Assembly: GCA_013298665.1 (NCBI GenBank)
Contig: JAAFIK010000034.1
Location: 1-49,956 of the forward strand
Reading direction: 5' to 3'
Source of the DNA: Chitinophagales bacterium
GTDB taxonomy: Bacteria > Bacteroidota > Bacteroidia > Chitinophagales > Chitinophagaceae
Length of the DNA: 49,956 bases
Shown here in pieces: positions 28,496 through 37,927 of this stretch (the stretch's first letter is position 1; every line of letters starts with the position of its first letter). A program made the position numbers and the translations under genes. The notes below the pieces were generated by a model that saw nothing but the letters and a program-made list of their open reading frames with translations, was not told the origin of the DNA and ran no database searches.

Positions 28496-29824
28496 ATGTC
28501 AACAGTTACAAGAAATACCATTGATTTTAACCTGAAATACAAGGTAGCCGATATCAGCCTCGCCGAATGGGGGCGTAAGGAAATCCGTCTTGCAGAAGCC
28601 GAAATGCCCGGTTTGATGGCCATCCGTGAAGAATATGGTCCCGCACAACCACTCAAAGGCGCACGCGTAGCCGGTTGTTTGCACATGACGATTCAGACAG
28701 CCGTGCTGATTGAAACCCTTGTTGCCCTGGGTGCCGAAGTAAAATGGAGTTCCTGCAACATTTTCTCTACGCAAGACCATGCTGCTGCTGCCATTGCTGC
28801 TGCAGGTATTGGTGTTTTTGCCTGGAAAGGTCAATCCATTGAAGAAGCAGACTGGTGTATTGAGCAAACCCTGTTCTTTGGTGGTGCCGATCGCCCCCTG
28901 AACATGATTCTTGACGATGGTGGTGACCTCACCAATATCGTATTTGATACGTATACTGAACTCGTATCGCATATCAAAGGGCTTTCTGAAGAAACAACTA
29001 CCGGCGTACACCGCCTCTATGAAAGGATGGCCAAAGGTACCCTGCCCATTCCTGCCATCAATGTGAATGACTCTGTTACCAAATCTAAATTTGATAATAA
29101 ATATGGTTGCCAGGAAAGCCTGGTTGACGCGATCCGCCGCGCTACCGATGTGATGATGGCCGGTAAAGTAGCTGTTGTTGGCGGTTATGGCGATGTGGGC
29201 AAAGGATCAGCCAACTCCCTGCGTGGTGCCGGTTGCCGCGTCATCGTTACTGAAATCGATCCGATCTGTGCCTTACAGGCTGCAATGGACGGCTTTGAAG
29301 TAAAGCGGATGATTGATGCAGTGAAAGAAGCAGACATCGTGGTTACCGCCAGTGGTTGCCGCGACCTCATCACCGAAAAGCATTTTCGTTTGATGAAGGA
29401 TAAAACCATTGTATGTAACATCGGCCACTTCGATATCGAAATCGACATGGCCTGGATGAATACCAGCTACGGGCATACTAAAGATGTCATCAAACCACAG
29501 GTTGATCTCTACAATGTTGATGGTAAAGACATCATCATCCTTGCAGAAGGCCGTCTGGTAAACCTCGGTTGTGGCACCGGGCACCCCTCCTTTGTCATGA
29601 GTAATTCTTTCAGCAACCAGACACTGGCGCAGATTGAATTGTGGACCAACCACGCCAATTACGAAAACAAGGTTTACGTACTTCCCAAGCACCTCGACGA
29701 AAAAGTTGCCCGTCTTCACCTGTCGAAAGTAGGTGCGCAACTCGACGAACTGACCGATGCACAGGCTTCTTACCTTGGCATCAGCAAGGAAGGACCTTTC
29801 AAAGCAGAAATGTACAGGTACTAA
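28496..29824 (+). CDS. ahcY: Adenosylhomocysteinase
   Basis: 442 aa. The substrate domain begins [20 protein letters not shown] and has the Cys-containing [20 protein letters not shown]. The NAD-binding site is [20 protein letters not shown]. The C-terminus KAEMYRY is the conserved KxxxYRY that closes over NAD. The enzyme hydrolyses S-adenosylhomocysteine to adenosine and homocysteine in the methyl cycle. It is monocistronic with its own promoter box and terminator. Confidence 0.97.
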   Translation: MSTVTRNTIDFNLKYKVADISLAEWGRKEIRLAEAEMPGLMAIREEYGPAQPLKGARVAGCLHMTIQTAVLIETLVALGAEVKWSSCNIFSTQDHAAAAIAAAGIGVFAWKGQSIEEADWCIEQTLFFGGADRPLNMILDDGGDLTNIVFDTYTELVSHIKGLSEETTTGVHRLYERMAKGTLPIPAINVNDSVTKSKFDNKYGCQESLVDAIRRATDVMMAGKVAVVGGYGDVGKGSANSLRGAGCRVIVTEIDPICALQAAMDGFEVKRMIDAVKEADIVVTASGCRDLITEKHFRLMKDKTIVCNIGHFDIEIDMAWMNTSYGHTKDVIKPQVDLYNVDGKDIIILAEGRLVNLGCGTGHPSFVMSNSFSNQTLAQIELWTNHANYENKVYVLPKHLDEKVARLHLSKVGAQLDELTDAQASYLGISKEGPFKAEMYRY

Positions 29825-29844
29825 TATGAGCAAACGCTCATGAT

Positions 29845-29887
29845 AAAAAAAAAAGGCTGTCTCAAAAGCATGAGCAGCCTCTTTTTT
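29845..29887 (+). terminator. Intrinsic terminator after ahcY
   Basis: AGGCTGTCTC and GAGCAGCCT form the stem (one bulge) around AAAAGCAT, flanked by A10 before and CTTTTTTATTT after. GGCTGTCTCAAAA is a common terminator motif in Bacteroidota. Confidence 0.85.
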
Positions 29888-30046
29888 ATTTAATAAGATT
29901 CAAAAATCACTTCTGTAAAAAGCCGCTATTGAATGGCGTTTATCAATTATCGGTTACATTAGAAAATATCAAATAGTAACCCTTCAATTCCTGCTTTTGC
30001 GACAGCCTCTTTGCTATGCAGGCATAGTACAACACGTATCCACCAT

Positions 30047-32266
30047 TCAATTCGCGGGAGAACGGATAACCGAACTGATGGCACCAAGCAGGTGATCGAC
30101 TTCAATCGGCTTACGTAAAAAGCCGGTAAAATACTCCACATACTCTTCCTGGAGATTTACATTGATGTCTGCAGTTAATGCATACACCGGCGTTGTGCAA
30201 TTGGGATTATCCTGCTGCCGCAACTGTATGGTGGCGTCATAGCCATTCATTTCCGGCATATGTATATCCATCAGGATGAGGTCATACCGCTTCAGCTTTG
30301 ATTTTGCCACCGCCTCCAACCCATTTTTGGCACAATCGGGTTTAATATTCCAGCGCTGCAGCAGCTTGGTTGCTACCAGCGTGTTGATGGCATTGTCTTC
30401 TACCAGTAATACCTCCAGTTCGCTCAACCGTTGGGGTACTGAAACCTCATCACCAGCCACAATCCGTTCTGCTGGTTTGAGCAGCAGTTCGAAAGAAAAG
30501 ACAGAGCCAATACCCGGCTGGGTAGATACAGCTATATTACTATCGTACAGCTCCACCAATTTCTTTACGATGGCCAGCCCCAGGCCTGAACCCTGGCGTT
30601 TTTTGGTGGTTACAGACTTGGGCTGTGTAAACGTATCAAATATGTCCATAAGGAAATCAGGCCCAATACCAATACCGGTATCGCATACTTTAAACGCAAG
30701 TTTTGTACCTGCTGCCGTATCGGCAATATATGCGACAAGCAAGGTTACACTCCCCTCGTCGGTGAACTTGATCGCATTGCTCAACAGGTTGCCGAGGATC
30801 TGGGCGAGTTTGGTTTCATCAAGCCAATAAACATTACCAACCTTTTCATCCACCTGCATATCTAAACGGATGCCTTTCTCTTTCGCCAGACTGTCGTAGG
30901 TGTTTTTGATATTGTGCAGCAGGTCATGCAGCAGTACCGGATGTTTCTCCAATTGTACTTTTCCCGTTTCTAATTTTGTAAAATCGAGTACATCATTAAT
31001 GAGTAATAAGAGGTTGTTGGAGGCAAATTTCAGCGAGTCCAGTAATCGCTGGTCTTCGGCATCTGCACGTTCCTTCAGCAGGTTGGTAATGGTAATAACA
31101 GCATTAAGCGGCGTCCTGATCTCGTGACTCATATTCGACAAAAAATCCTGCTTGGCACGGGCTGCATACTCTGCCTGGTTTTTCTTTTTCAGCATTTCAG
31201 CACGCTCTAAACGCATCTTTTCTTCCAGCGCCTGCGCCTCCATTTGCTGAATAAGGGCATATGCCTCTACCATCTGCTTAGTTTGGTGCTGCACACTATT
31301 GTCCTGTTCCGCCTGGTGCAGTTCAAGATAATGAAGTGCCTCATCAGCATTATGCTGCTGTTTGAATACCTGGTACAGGAGGAAACTCGACTTTGTTTTA
31401 ATGATGCTGCTCTTATACGTTTCACTCAACTCAAGTGCTTTCAGCAGTATTACTTTAGCGCTTTCCAGTTTACCCTGTGCAATGTACAACACCCCCATTT
31501 TCTGGTACGCCATCCCCAGTCCCAGCTTCTCCCCCATTTCAAGGTGGATGGTTACTGCATGGGTGAAGTCTGCCTCGGCCTTTGCGTAATCGCCTGTTCG
31601 GGTATGAATTTTTCCGCGCCCATAATAGCTGAAAGCTAAGCCCCTTGTATCGCCGGTAGCCTGCTTCAACGATATAGACGCTTCGATAAGTTCCATCGCA
31701 ATGCCTGTTTTACCCTGATTGAGGTAAAGGCCGGATAATGGATTGTAGGCATTGGTTTTCATATTATTGTCGCCACTCTTCTCTGCAGCAGCAATCGCCG
31801 CTTCATAAGACTCAACAGCACGCTCAACATTTTCAAAAAACTCGTAAATGGTACCCAGTACTTTATACGATTTTGCCAGGTTAAGGTAATCGTTGTGCTT
31901 CCGGTATGTGGTCAAACACTCGCTGAGGTATTTAAGCCCAAGGTGCAGGTTATCCGTTTTATAATACACACTGGCGATGGTATACTTCACATCAGCAATC
32001 GCCCTTTCATCATTCAGTGCGGTAAATAGTTCCGCCGCCTCGTCTGCAATCGTCAGCGACCGGTCGTACTCCCCATTGATCATGTAATAAAAAGCCAGCC
32101 GGGAAAGACAACCCGCCAACAAGACGTCATCTGTCTGCTTCGCACACAAATCCTTTGCCTGTAATGCCAGGATAATACTCTGCTTAAGGTTATTTACCCT
32201 TATGGCATGCGCTTCATCCAGCAAAGCAAAAACCTCGTTTGTTATCCCTGCCTTTATTCTATCCAT
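30047..32266 (-). CDS. Hybrid sensor histidine kinase/response regulator with N-terminal TPR array
   Basis: 739 aa. Residues about 20-330 are TPR-like repeats (LGLGMAYQKMGVLYIAQGKL is one). A coiled coil covers 335-372. The HisKA domain has FLSNMSHEIRTPLNAV with His381. HATPase motifs are LGNLLSNAIKFTDEG (N box), VCDTGIGIGPDF and GSGLGLAIVKKL. A receiver domain (615-735) has Asp667 in LILMDIHMPEMNG and Lys719. There is no membrane segment or signal peptide, so it senses a cytosolic or protein partner through the TPRs. The HPt gene 157 nt upstream on the same strand completes a His-Asp-His phosphorelay; no output protein is adjacent. Confidence 0.92.
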   Translation of the reverse strand: MDRIKAGITNEVFALLDEAHAIRVNNLKQSIILALQAKDLCAKQTDDVLLAGCLSRLAFYYMINGEYDRSLTIADEAAELFTALNDERAIADVKYTIASVYYKTDNLHLGLKYLSECLTTYRKHNDYLNLAKSYKVLGTIYEFFENVERAVESYEAAIAAAEKSGDNNMKTNAYNPLSGLYLNQGKTGIAMELIEASISLKQATGDTRGLAFSYYGRGKIHTRTGDYAKAEADFTHAVTIHLEMGEKLGLGMAYQKMGVLYIAQGKLESAKVILLKALELSETYKSSIIKTKSSFLLYQVFKQQHNADEALHYLELHQAEQDNSVQHQTKQMVEAYALIQQMEAQALEEKMRLERAEMLKKKNQAEYAARAKQDFLSNMSHEIRTPLNAVITITNLLKERADAEDQRLLDSLKFASNNLLLLINDVLDFTKLETGKVQLEKHPVLLHDLLHNIKNTYDSLAKEKGIRLDMQVDEKVGNVYWLDETKLAQILGNLLSNAIKFTDEGSVTLLVAYIADTAAGTKLAFKVCDTGIGIGPDFLMDIFDTFTQPKSVTTKKRQGSGLGLAIVKKLVELYDSNIAVSTQPGIGSVFSFELLLKPAERIVAGDEVSVPQRLSELEVLLVEDNAINTLVATKLLQRWNIKPDCAKNGLEAVAKSKLKRYDLILMDIHMPEMNGYDATIQLRQQDNPNCTTPVYALTADINVNLQEEYVEYFTGFLRKPIEVDHLLGAISSVIRSPAN

Positions 32267-32423
32267 ATCAGGTTGTCAAATCAGGACAAAAAGCCCCGTT
32301 CTGTAAATGCGGACCCATATTTTCTATTGTATGCCCGTATCACTTAAATATTTACTGCAATCTCATTTTTATATCCCGACGGAGATCATCACCGGCAAGC
32401 GTACCTTACAGTATCCCCGCCAG

Positions 32424-32822
32424 TCATGGCTTACCACTTTCTTCCTGCACCCGGGTATCAAACAATTCATTTTGACGGGCAATCAGCATCCGTGCTTCCT
32501 GCAGCTTTGGCCAAAAGATAAGAAAATCCTCCTTTAAAGCATTCACCGATTCCTCTTGTTTGCTCAATGTATAGAAAGCACTCACTTCCGCTTCGATAAC
32601 AGGCATGCCTACAAAATTGAACACCGGTTTGATGCTATGTAATATACTCCGTAAACCCTCAAGATCGTTGCCGGCAATTGCTTTATGTAATTTATCGATA
32701 TCGGCTCCGAGGTTTTCGCCCGTAATTTTAAAAATCTCCTTTATTGAATCCGGGTCATTAAAAAAATAGTTATTGATATAAGCAGCATCAAACCCGGGTA
32801 AAAATTGAAGTGGTTCATTCAT
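32424..32822 (-). CDS. HPt domain phosphotransfer protein
   Basis: 132 aa, one HPt four-helix domain. The phosphorylation site is LRSILHSIKPVFNFVG with His62, and the first helices read YFFNDPDSIKEIFKITGENL. It accepts phosphate from the receiver of the hybrid kinase encoded just downstream and passes it to an unidentified regulator. Same strand and short spacing suggest one transcript. Confidence 0.85.
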   Translation of the reverse strand: MNEPLQFLPGFDAAYINNYFFNDPDSIKEIFKITGENLGADIDKLHKAIAGNDLEGLRSILHSIKPVFNFVGMPVIEAEVSAFYTLSKQEESVNALKEDFLIFWPKLQEARMLIARQNELFDTRVQEESGKP

Positions 32823-33117
32823 GCTGTTGAAAGTGTTTGTTTATACAGGCAGTAATGCTTTTACTGCGGATTTGTTTAAGAGTCAGGTCCGAAACAAGTG
32901 CTGAAATTATTGGTTTCCCTCAACCCCAATGCCAGCCTGACGATTTGGTAAAAAGGGCTGAACCCTGATTTATCCGCTTGTGCAAAATGGCCAATACGCT
33001 CAAACGCTGAAACAGCCGCTGAATTGTGCGGAATGTATCTTTTTTTAACCTTACACCACAGGGTAGCCTAAATTACTAGCCTGGCGGTTTCCCGGTTATA
33101 ACGACTCATACACATTT

Positions 33118-33163
33118 TCAGCCGGAGACAAATTTTGCTATTGCAAAATTTGTCTCCGGCTGA
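33118..33163. repeat. Perfect 21-bp stem-loop in the gap between the HPt and PAP2-duplication genes
   Basis: The arms 33118-33138 (TCAGCCGGAGAC and on) and 33143-33163 are perfectly complementary over 21 bp with a 4-nt loop (TATT). It is the longest perfect hairpin in the window and has no T-run. The rest of the gap (32823-33244, 422 bp) shows no gene. The gene ending at 33245 is transcribed away from this gap towards lower coordinates, so the hairpin lies past its stop and before the HPt gene: a terminator, processing site or small mobile repeat. Confidence 0.85.
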
Positions 33164-33244
33164 CGCAAAATGCTATGTATTTTGATCAGGGTTAACCCCC
33201 GAATTTTACCCTTTGGGTTGTAAATGCCGACCATGGCCGGTGAT

Positions 33245-34579
33245 TTACTGCTTCATCCAGGTTTCCACGATAAACTTTCCGAGTGCTGCCCCCATACGCA
33301 GTCCCGTTTCATTGTCTATACGAAAATGAATACCGGCATAAAACCGGGAATCTGCACAATCCTGTGCCATTTGCCTGAACAGTTTGGCATCGGCAGGAAA
33401 AAAATATTCCAGCACCGCAGCAGAAGTGGCAGCACCTGTAGCGTGCCCGGATGGGTAGCCCGGAAAAGGTGGTGTGGAGATCAGGGGTTTATAGGTACTG
33501 TCGTATTGATTGGGTCTGATTCCCCAATAAGTATATTTGGCATCCATGATGGCAATGGCCGCATCATGATACGCCGTTGTCAGGATGGTATAGATACGGG
33601 CTACAGCCGGCGCATCATCTGCCATCCGGTATTCAAACATTTTCTGGCCGGCCAGCTTTGTCCAGGCATCACCGGTACCCGCCCAGTAGTAGGCAAGAAA
33701 ACGGGAATTGAAAGTTTGTTTAAAATGCTTCAGCTCTTTCATATCTGCTGCAAAGTCGGGCGGAGCCTGCGGCCTGAACTGGTCTGCCGAATGTAATACG
33801 ATGGGTACAAATTTGGCCAGGGTAATACCGACCGGGTACGTCCCTGTCCATTTTCGGGGGTCCTTATTCATGGTACCATCCCAGGTATTGGCAGATCCGT
33901 CAAGCTTTGCCTTTTCAATGATGGCCTTTGCCACCTGCTCGCCCAGCTTCCAGCCCGCATCCACATCGCTGGGAAATTGCACCCCTGCATCCACCCTTGA
34001 TTGTGCAGCCGCCTGTGCCATTTTCATGATCGAATCGGCCTTTTTTGGAAAAAAATAGGCCAGTACATATGCCGCGGCAGCAGCCGTTACCGTATGCTCG
34101 CAGGGATAGGAAAAGGTTTGCGGCGCCCGGATCACCGGTTTTAATAAAGGATCAATATCGCCCGGGCGTTTCCGCTTATACTTTAGCTTTTCCTTCCAGG
34201 CCAGTATGGTGGCATCATAAATAGCGATGTTCAACCATGCAGCCGGCATTCGCAGCATTACGGCAAAATCATCTTTAAGTAAGTTATCTGTCACCTCATT
34301 CCACCGGTAAGCAGGCGCACCCGCATCCCAGTATTGTATGGCCGCCATTTTCTCTTCATCCAGCTTCGCCATTTGCTGCTTTATGGCCGGCAGTTCCCGT
34401 TTCGATGCAGCAATGCCGGGCGCAGCAGCAATGGATATTTTACCGGCACTGTCCAGCAACCATGTCTTCCAGCTTGCTGCTTTGTAAACGGCTGACGAAT
34501 GCATCTCCGGGGGTTGCGCTGTTGCAACCATTACCGTCAGGGTAATCACAATCGAAAAAATGAACTGTCTCATAATCAT
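33245..34579 (-). CDS. Exported PAP2 / vanadium haloperoxidase-like protein with internal duplication
   Basis: 444 aa with a signal peptide (FIFSIVITLTVMVATAQ). Two homologous halves are visible. Half 1 (about 117-225) has KRKRPGDIDP, FSYPCEHTVTAA and SRVDAGVQFPSD. Half 2 (about 335-440) has GIRPNQYD, GYPSGHATGAATSA and SRFYAGIHFRID. Half 2 keeps the PSGH motif and the catalytic His418. Half 1 has PCEH in place of PSGH and Gln201 where half 2 has the histidine, so it is probably inactive. The family includes vanadate-dependent haloperoxidases and acid phosphatases of the periplasm; which activity applies cannot be told from sequence. Confidence 0.85.
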   Translation of the reverse strand: MIMRQFIFSIVITLTVMVATAQPPEMHSSAVYKAASWKTWLLDSAGKISIAAAPGIAASKRELPAIKQQMAKLDEEKMAAIQYWDAGAPAYRWNEVTDNLLKDDFAVMLRMPAAWLNIAIYDATILAWKEKLKYKRKRPGDIDPLLKPVIRAPQTFSYPCEHTVTAAAAAYVLAYFFPKKADSIMKMAQAAAQSRVDAGVQFPSDVDAGWKLGEQVAKAIIEKAKLDGSANTWDGTMNKDPRKWTGTYPVGITLAKFVPIVLHSADQFRPQAPPDFAADMKELKHFKQTFNSRFLAYYWAGTGDAWTKLAGQKMFEYRMADDAPAVARIYTILTTAYHDAAIAIMDAKYTYWGIRPNQYDSTYKPLISTPPFPGYPSGHATGAATSAAVLEYFFPADAKLFRQMAQDCADSRFYAGIHFRIDNETGLRMGAALGKFIVETWMKQ

Positions 34580-34867
34580 GGCTTTACTTTTTTAACGGAG
34601 CAATACTGCTCACAGGTGCAAGAATAGTTGATCATTAAAGAGCCTGGTGCACAGCATCAACAAACAGCCTTTCATGGTAAACAAACAGTACCGCGGCCGT
34701 TGTTATAACCACACACAGCTTCATTGCTCCTGCATCCCGCATTGAGTACCCGGAGCGCATAGTATTTGATTGACCGGAAAGGGTCATTCGTTTACCCCAA
34801 AAGCAATTCCATAGCCCGTACAGTTGAAATGCGGTAATTTAGCAGATATTAGGTTATAAATACGCGC
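34580..34867. other. Divergent promoter region (288 bp)
   Basis: It lies between the PAP2-duplication gene (minus) and the LytS-type kinase gene (plus). TAATTTAGCAG at about 34837-34847 resembles a -7 box and repeats the string seen before the caspase gene. No gene recognised. Confidence 0.45.
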
Positions 34868-35932
34868 ATGGGGATGGTGATCGACAGTAAAAAAATCAGG
34901 CTTTACCTGAAGCTTGCAGCAGCATTCCTGCTGCTGAATATGATTGGTAACCTGATCAGCGACCCCGGTACCTTTCTGAAAAGAATCGTCAACAATATCT
35001 GGCTCATCAGCTATCTGCTTGTTTTCAATTTTATCCTGTTTGAATATACCCTGCCGTTTATCAAACTGCGGTGGGAAAGATTACTGGCCGGTGCGGTACT
35101 ACTCTGGATCCACCTGCTTTTCTATTCATTCGGCCTCTATGCCTGGCGAAACCTTGGGGTCAATTTGCACCTCTATTTCAGCCTTGCCACCTTTGCAAAA
35201 AAATTCAGTGGCGAAAGTATGTTTACGGGCTATAGTTTAGCCGCTGTTTTCTTTTTTGGCATCGTCAGGCATATCTATCATTACACCCGGTTGAAAAATG
35301 CGGAAAAGCAGTTGCGGATAGAGAAACAGGAAGCCGAGCTGAATTTTTTGCGCGCACAAACCAACCCGCATTTTTTATTCAATACGTTAAACAATATCTA
35401 TTCGTTGTCGAGGGATAAATCTGACCTGGCGCCCGAATCCGTTTTACGCCTGTCGAAAATATTACGGTTTATGCTCTACGAAACCAGCGGAGACTACATC
35501 GCCATAGAACAGGAACTGAAAATCATCAGCGATTATATTGCACTTGAGCAACTGCGGTATGATGATTCCCTGCAGATCAATTTCAACTACGATATTGAAG
35601 ACATGAAACAGGCATTACCCCCATTACTACTGATGCCCCTGGTAGAAAACGCGTTCAAACATGGGGTATCCGAAACCCTTCACCAGCCGTTTGTGGATAT
35701 CCATCTTTCCGTAAACCAACGCCGCCTGGTGTTCAACGTAAAAAATTCTGCACAGCAAAACCCCGCGCTGTCCGATCCGGCAGATAAAACCGCAGGGGTC
35801 AAAGAAAATATCGGCCTGTCCAACCTGCGCCGCCAGTTGGAATTGCTGTACAAAGATTTCACCCTTACTGCACAGCAGCAGGCATCATCATTTTCCGCAG
35901 CATTAACCATCAATCTATCTACCCATGTCTGA
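34868..35932 (+). CDS. LytS/YehU-type sensor histidine kinase
   Basis: 354 aa. Four hydrophobic segments lie between residues 12 and 135, then a coiled-coil linker (KNAEKQLRIEKQEAELNFLR). The His_kinase domain site is AQTNPHFLFNTLNNIYSL with His168. The HATPase N-box is LMPLVENAFKHGVSE and the G box is GLSNLRRQL. ATG 34868 or 34874 are both possible starts. It overlaps the response regulator gene by 8 nt, so the pair is translationally coupled. Confidence 0.92.
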   Translation: MGMVIDSKKIRLYLKLAAAFLLLNMIGNLISDPGTFLKRIVNNIWLISYLLVFNFILFEYTLPFIKLRWERLLAGAVLLWIHLLFYSFGLYAWRNLGVNLHLYFSLATFAKKFSGESMFTGYSLAAVFFFGIVRHIYHYTRLKNAEKQLRIEKQEAELNFLRAQTNPHFLFNTLNNIYSLSRDKSDLAPESVLRLSKILRFMLYETSGDYIAIEQELKIISDYIALEQLRYDDSLQINFNYDIEDMKQALPPLLLMPLVENAFKHGVSETLHQPFVDIHLSVNQRRLVFNVKNSAQQNPALSDPADKTAGVKENIGLSNLRRQLELLYKDFTLTAQQQASSFSAALTINLSTHV

Positions 35933-36638
35933 CATCAACTGTATCATCATAGAAGATGAGCCACTCGCTGTTAAAATCCTGGTGGATTATATTTCACAGG
36001 TGCCCTTCCTCAGGTTGCAGGGTACTTTTAAAGATGCAGTGCTGGGCACAGACTATCTGCGGCACCATACCACCGATCTCATCTTTCTCGATATCCACCT
36101 GCCCAAAATAAAGGGAATGGCTTTTTTAAAAATGCTTACCCACCCGCCGGCAGTCATCATCACCACAGCTTATCACCAATACGCTGTGGAGGGGTTTAAC
36201 CTGAACGTAACCGATTATCTTTTAAAACCATTTGATTTTGAGCGCTTCCTCGTAGCCGTAACCAAGGTCAACACCGGTGTAAGAAGCCGCCAGCCCGATA
36301 GGATACCGCAAGCATCAGCCAGCGGGAACAATGAGGCAAAGGACTATATATTTGTTATGGTACAAAAAAAGAACGTGAAGCTGTTATTCTCCGAAATCGT
36401 GTACATCGAAAGCCAGCGGGAATATGTAAAGATTGTGACCACACAAAAAGAATACCTCTCTAAAATGAGTACGCATGAAATAGAAGCTCTTTTACCCCTG
36501 CGCCTGTTTAAACGGGTCCATCGTTCCTTCATCGTTTCCATCAGTAAAATTGATGCTTACACTGCCGATATGATTGAGGTGAATGGCACCACATTGCCGA
36601 TTGGCCGGGGCTACCGGGATGGTATCGGAAATTGGTAA
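35925..36638 (+). CDS. LytTR-family response regulator
   Basis: 237 aa. The receiver domain (1-120) has Asp56 in DLIFLDIHLPKIKG and the conserved Lys in VTDYLLKPFDF. A LytTR DNA-binding domain (about 135-237) has VKLLFSEIVYIESQREYVKI and FKRVHRSFIVSISKIDA. It is the partner of the kinase encoded just upstream. Such pairs usually control a few surface or transport genes. The PAP2-duplication gene divergent from the kinase is a possible target. Confidence 0.93.
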   Translation: MSDINCIIIEDEPLAVKILVDYISQVPFLRLQGTFKDAVLGTDYLRHHTTDLIFLDIHLPKIKGMAFLKMLTHPPAVIITTAYHQYAVEGFNLNVTDYLLKPFDFERFLVAVTKVNTGVRSRQPDRIPQASASGNNEAKDYIFVMVQKKNVKLLFSEIVYIESQREYVKIVTTQKEYLSKMSTHEIEALLPLRLFKRVHRSFIVSISKIDAYTADMIEVNGTTLPIGRGYRDGIGNW

Positions 36639-36651
36639 GGAGAAACAAGTG

Positions 36652-36671
36652 CCGGATTTTATCCGTTTTTT
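36652..36671 (+). terminator. Short intrinsic terminator after the LytTR regulator
   Basis: CGGAT-TTT-ATCCG (36653-36665) followed by six T. The stem is only 5-6 bp, but the T-run and the position 14 nt after the stop support it. Confidence 0.55.
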
Positions 36672-37119
36672 ATGCCGGTTGCCTTATTACAAATATCCGA
36701 TCGGGTAAAGACCAGATCATTGCGCTGCGTACTGTATTTTATCAGTGAAAAATTTTGCCGGACTAAAAAAAAATGTATCTTGTCGTTGCTACCGCCCGGA
36801 TCAGCATTGCGATAGCCTATATCACCGGTATTTCATGTTTTTTAGTGGGTGAATCAAATGTTTTCCTGTTTTGGACAGGAGACGCTCTGCAGACGATGTG
36901 TGTACACATACAGCACAGTACGGAAACAAAGCAGCTTTGGGTTGTTTGTTTCTGCAAAAGTATACTGCCGCATGGCTTTTATTAGCAAAGAACACAGTCC
37001 GGCATTACGGTGCGCCGTGCCGCCGGGGCCGGTTAAACCCCGCCCGGCAGTTTGTACAGGATGGCCGTTGAGGCTGGCAGGAATGGTAAGAAAGCGGACG
37101 ATTGTAAGGACAGCAGGTG

Positions 37120-37190
37120 AAAAAGCCTGTTTTTAAAACGGGTTTTTAAGCGCATACGGGTAACAGTAAATCATTGTTTCTTTGTTCCGG
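37120..37190 (+). promoter_or_regulatory. Element A, copy 1: hairpin plus TGTTTCTTTGT box upstream of the orphan 152-aa gene
   Basis: An AAAAAGCCTGTTTT...AAAACGGGTTTTT hairpin with G-T pairs starts at 37120; AAGCGCATAC follows, and 55 nt from the hairpin start comes TGTTTCTTTGT (37175-37185). A closely matching array with the same spacing (56 nt) lies at 46778-46848 upstream of the GH64 gene. TTTCTTTG resembles a degenerate -7 box, so I read this as promoter plus upstream element. The rest of the gap (36672-37293) shows only short frames without family features and a GC-rich patch near 37000-37080. Confidence 0.6.
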
Positions 37191-37293
37191 TAAAGCGTAA
37201 TAACAGTTTTGGAATATATCCGGCAGTCAGATACACAGCAATATAGTACAGCATAAAACTTTAACCACATATTTTAACTTAAAAAACAAAATT

Positions 37294-37752
37294 ATGATCG
37301 TAATGGAATTTATCCCCGCCCCACTCCAACAAACCATATCATCCTTCAAGTATGATGGGCAACTCCCATTTTATGAGTTTCCCAGGCCGTTTGTGACCCC
37401 ACAACTGACTATGTCACGCGGAACTATGGTTCCACCCTATGAATTGATTTATACTTTAACATTCAGGGCTGTTGTTTTTATCCCGAACAATTCAGGTGGA
37501 ACAGCACCACCGCTTTCATTATATTATTGGATTACACCTGACAGTAATAATCTGGCCGTCTTTTTACAATATAACAAAAACGGACCAATAGCTCCTCCTC
37601 CTTACACATCATTTGACGTTGTGTATGTTGAATCGCAAATTCCGATTCAACAAGACGGACCATTTACCCTTACGACATACCTGCATGATGAAGACCCGGG
37701 TACATCAAGAGGAACCGTTACTACTGTGCAATCCGCAACACCGATTCAATAA
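37294..37752 (+). CDS. Orphan hypothetical protein, 152 aa
   Basis: No family recognised. The protein starts MIVMEFIPAPLQQTI, has no signal peptide and is rich in Pro, Tyr and beta-forming stretches (ELIYTLTFRAVVFIPNNSGG, SLYYWITPDSNNLAVFL, FTLTTYLHDEDPG). This suggests a compact beta-sandwich. The start may be ATG 37294 or 37303. It is a single gene between element A and a perfect 16-bp terminator. The shared upstream element links its expression with the GH64-like gene at 47.1 kb, so it may belong to the same regulon. Confidence 0.65.
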   Translation: MIVMEFIPAPLQQTISSFKYDGQLPFYEFPRPFVTPQLTMSRGTMVPPYELIYTLTFRAVVFIPNNSGGTAPPLSLYYWITPDSNNLAVFLQYNKNGPIAPPPYTSFDVVYVESQIPIQQDGPFTLTTYLHDEDPGTSRGTVTTVQSATPIQ

Positions 37753-37831
37753 TAAGCATATATAAGGTATACGCTTCCATTTGCCCGGGTAAAGTAAACG
37801 TTGTTTAACCATTTCGTATAAAAACAGGCGC

Positions 37832-37874
37832 ATAAAAGGTTTTACAGGAGCTGATTTTCTGTAAAACCTTTTAT
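37832..37874 (+). terminator. Perfect 16-bp stem-loop after the orphan gene
   Basis: ATAAAAGGTTTTACAG (37832-37847) pairs perfectly with 37859-37874 over an 11-nt loop. It separates the orphan gene from the two-component genes. Confidence 0.75.
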
Positions 37875-37927
37875 CCATCAGCATGATGCAAGTCGTATTT
37901 TTTGAAACATAAACCATCAGCAATTTT

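Noticed and set aside
36773..36985. 70-codon frame in the gap after the LytTR regulator
   Set aside because: No family features, mixed hydrophobic/cysteine content typical of random translation, and competing overlapping frames on the same strand.
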